A stretch of DNA of 59,720 nucleotides from contig JAFGBD010000062.1 in NCBI GenBank assembly GCA_016933335.1, positions 1-59,720 on the forward strand. Reading direction: 5' to 3'. This document shows, one piece after another, positions 59,649 to 59,720 of this stretch. Origin of the DNA: Bacteroidales bacterium (GTDB lineage Bacteria; Bacteroidota; Bacteroidia; Bacteroidales; UBA10428). A program made the position numbers and the translations under genes. Position 1 is the first letter of the stretch; each line of letters begins with the position of its first letter. The notes beneath the pieces are model-generated. The model saw only the letters and a program-made list of their open reading frames with translations, was not told where the DNA came from and did no database searches.

Positions 59649-59720
59649 GACTAAAATATTAAAAAGAAGGGTACTCCCTTGAGGTTTCCCCTTCATGTTG
59701 TAGTTTTGTTTTAACGGAAA
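59649..59720. mobile_element. possible insertion-sequence end, cut by window edge
   Basis: Directly after the last gene the sequence reads TAGTGTCCGACTAAAATATT followed by a change of character. Similar GTGTCCG-type ends occur at insertion sequences of several families. No transposase or matching inverted repeat is visible because the window stops here. Confidence 0.2.

Noticed and set aside
1-59720. CRISPR arrays, rRNA or tRNA genes, prophage genes
   Set aside because: I looked for regularly spaced direct repeats, tRNA-like cloverleaf ends with CCA and phage gene signatures and saw none.

Overview
The window is about 60 kb of an AT-rich genome with almost no Shine-Dalgarno sequences. Its promoters match the Bacteroidota pattern (-7 box TAnnTTTG). 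It carries hallmark Bacteroidota proteins: a sensor kinase with regulator-propeller and Y_Y_Y domains, a GH94/GH130/GPH sugar operon, and an oxidative fucose-type set. Together with a very dense hydrogenase region, this points to an anaerobic, fermentative, sugar-using member of the Bacteroidota. I cannot name the genus.

Layout. (1) 0.3-8.9 kb: a small secreted protein, an HTH regulator, a leftward sugar-phosphorolysis operon (GPH-type symporter, GH94 and GH130 phosphorylases) and an RRM RNA-binding protein. The symporter has about 290 residues of cadherin/Ig-like repeats inserted in one loop. (2) 8.9-12.0 kb, leftward: aldo/keto reductase, zinc alcohol dehydrogenase and fuconolactonase-like lactonase, resembling an L-fucose oxidation route. 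(3) 12.1-16.2 kb: Rex repressor 1, divergent from a [2Fe-2S] protein, an [FeFe]-hydrogenase-like PAS sensor whose H-cluster cysteines are all replaced, and a SpoIIE-type phosphatase. (4) 16.3-27.1 kb: hypE-hypA-hypB, then an NAD-linked [FeFe] hydrogenase (a small [2Fe-2S] subunit, HydB, HydA, HydC), then leftward hypF-hypC-hypD. (5) 27.2-41.4 kb: Rex 2, Rex 3, and a 16-gene operon for a membrane-bound group 4 [NiFe] hydrogenase. That operon carries a full Mrp-type ion-translocating module and, unusually, two sulfhydrogenase/AsrAB-like electron-input subunits. (6) 41.5-46.7 kb: a 1493-residue hybrid sensor kinase and a small zinc-ribbon protein. (7) 47.0-54.5 kb: a soluble group 3d hydrogenase operon hoxF-U-Y-H-W, followed by a dihydroorotate-dehydrogenase-like flavoprotein and an M19 dipeptidase. 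(8) 54.7-59.7 kb: a membrane SpoIIE phosphatase, a hybrid-kinase-like protein that lacks its phosphoacceptor His but keeps its receiver, two secreted proteins of unknown function, and a possible insertion-sequence end.

How it fits together. Three different hydrogenases (NADH/ferredoxin [FeFe], ion-pumping [NiFe], NAD-linked [NiFe]) share one locus with all six Hyp maturation proteins and two endoproteases. No HydEFG maturases are present, so H-cluster assembly must be encoded elsewhere. Three Rex paralogues are interspersed. Strong Rex operators (TTGTKA-N6-TAACAA) lie as a tandem pair before the [FeFe] operon and on the hox start-site region, and a weaker one lies before the group 4 operon. 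The simplest reading is a redox-sensing H2 economy in which the NADH/NAD+ ratio selects among the hydrogenases.

Limits. All family calls come from motif recognition without database searches. Promoter and operator calls come from reading consensus matches by eye.
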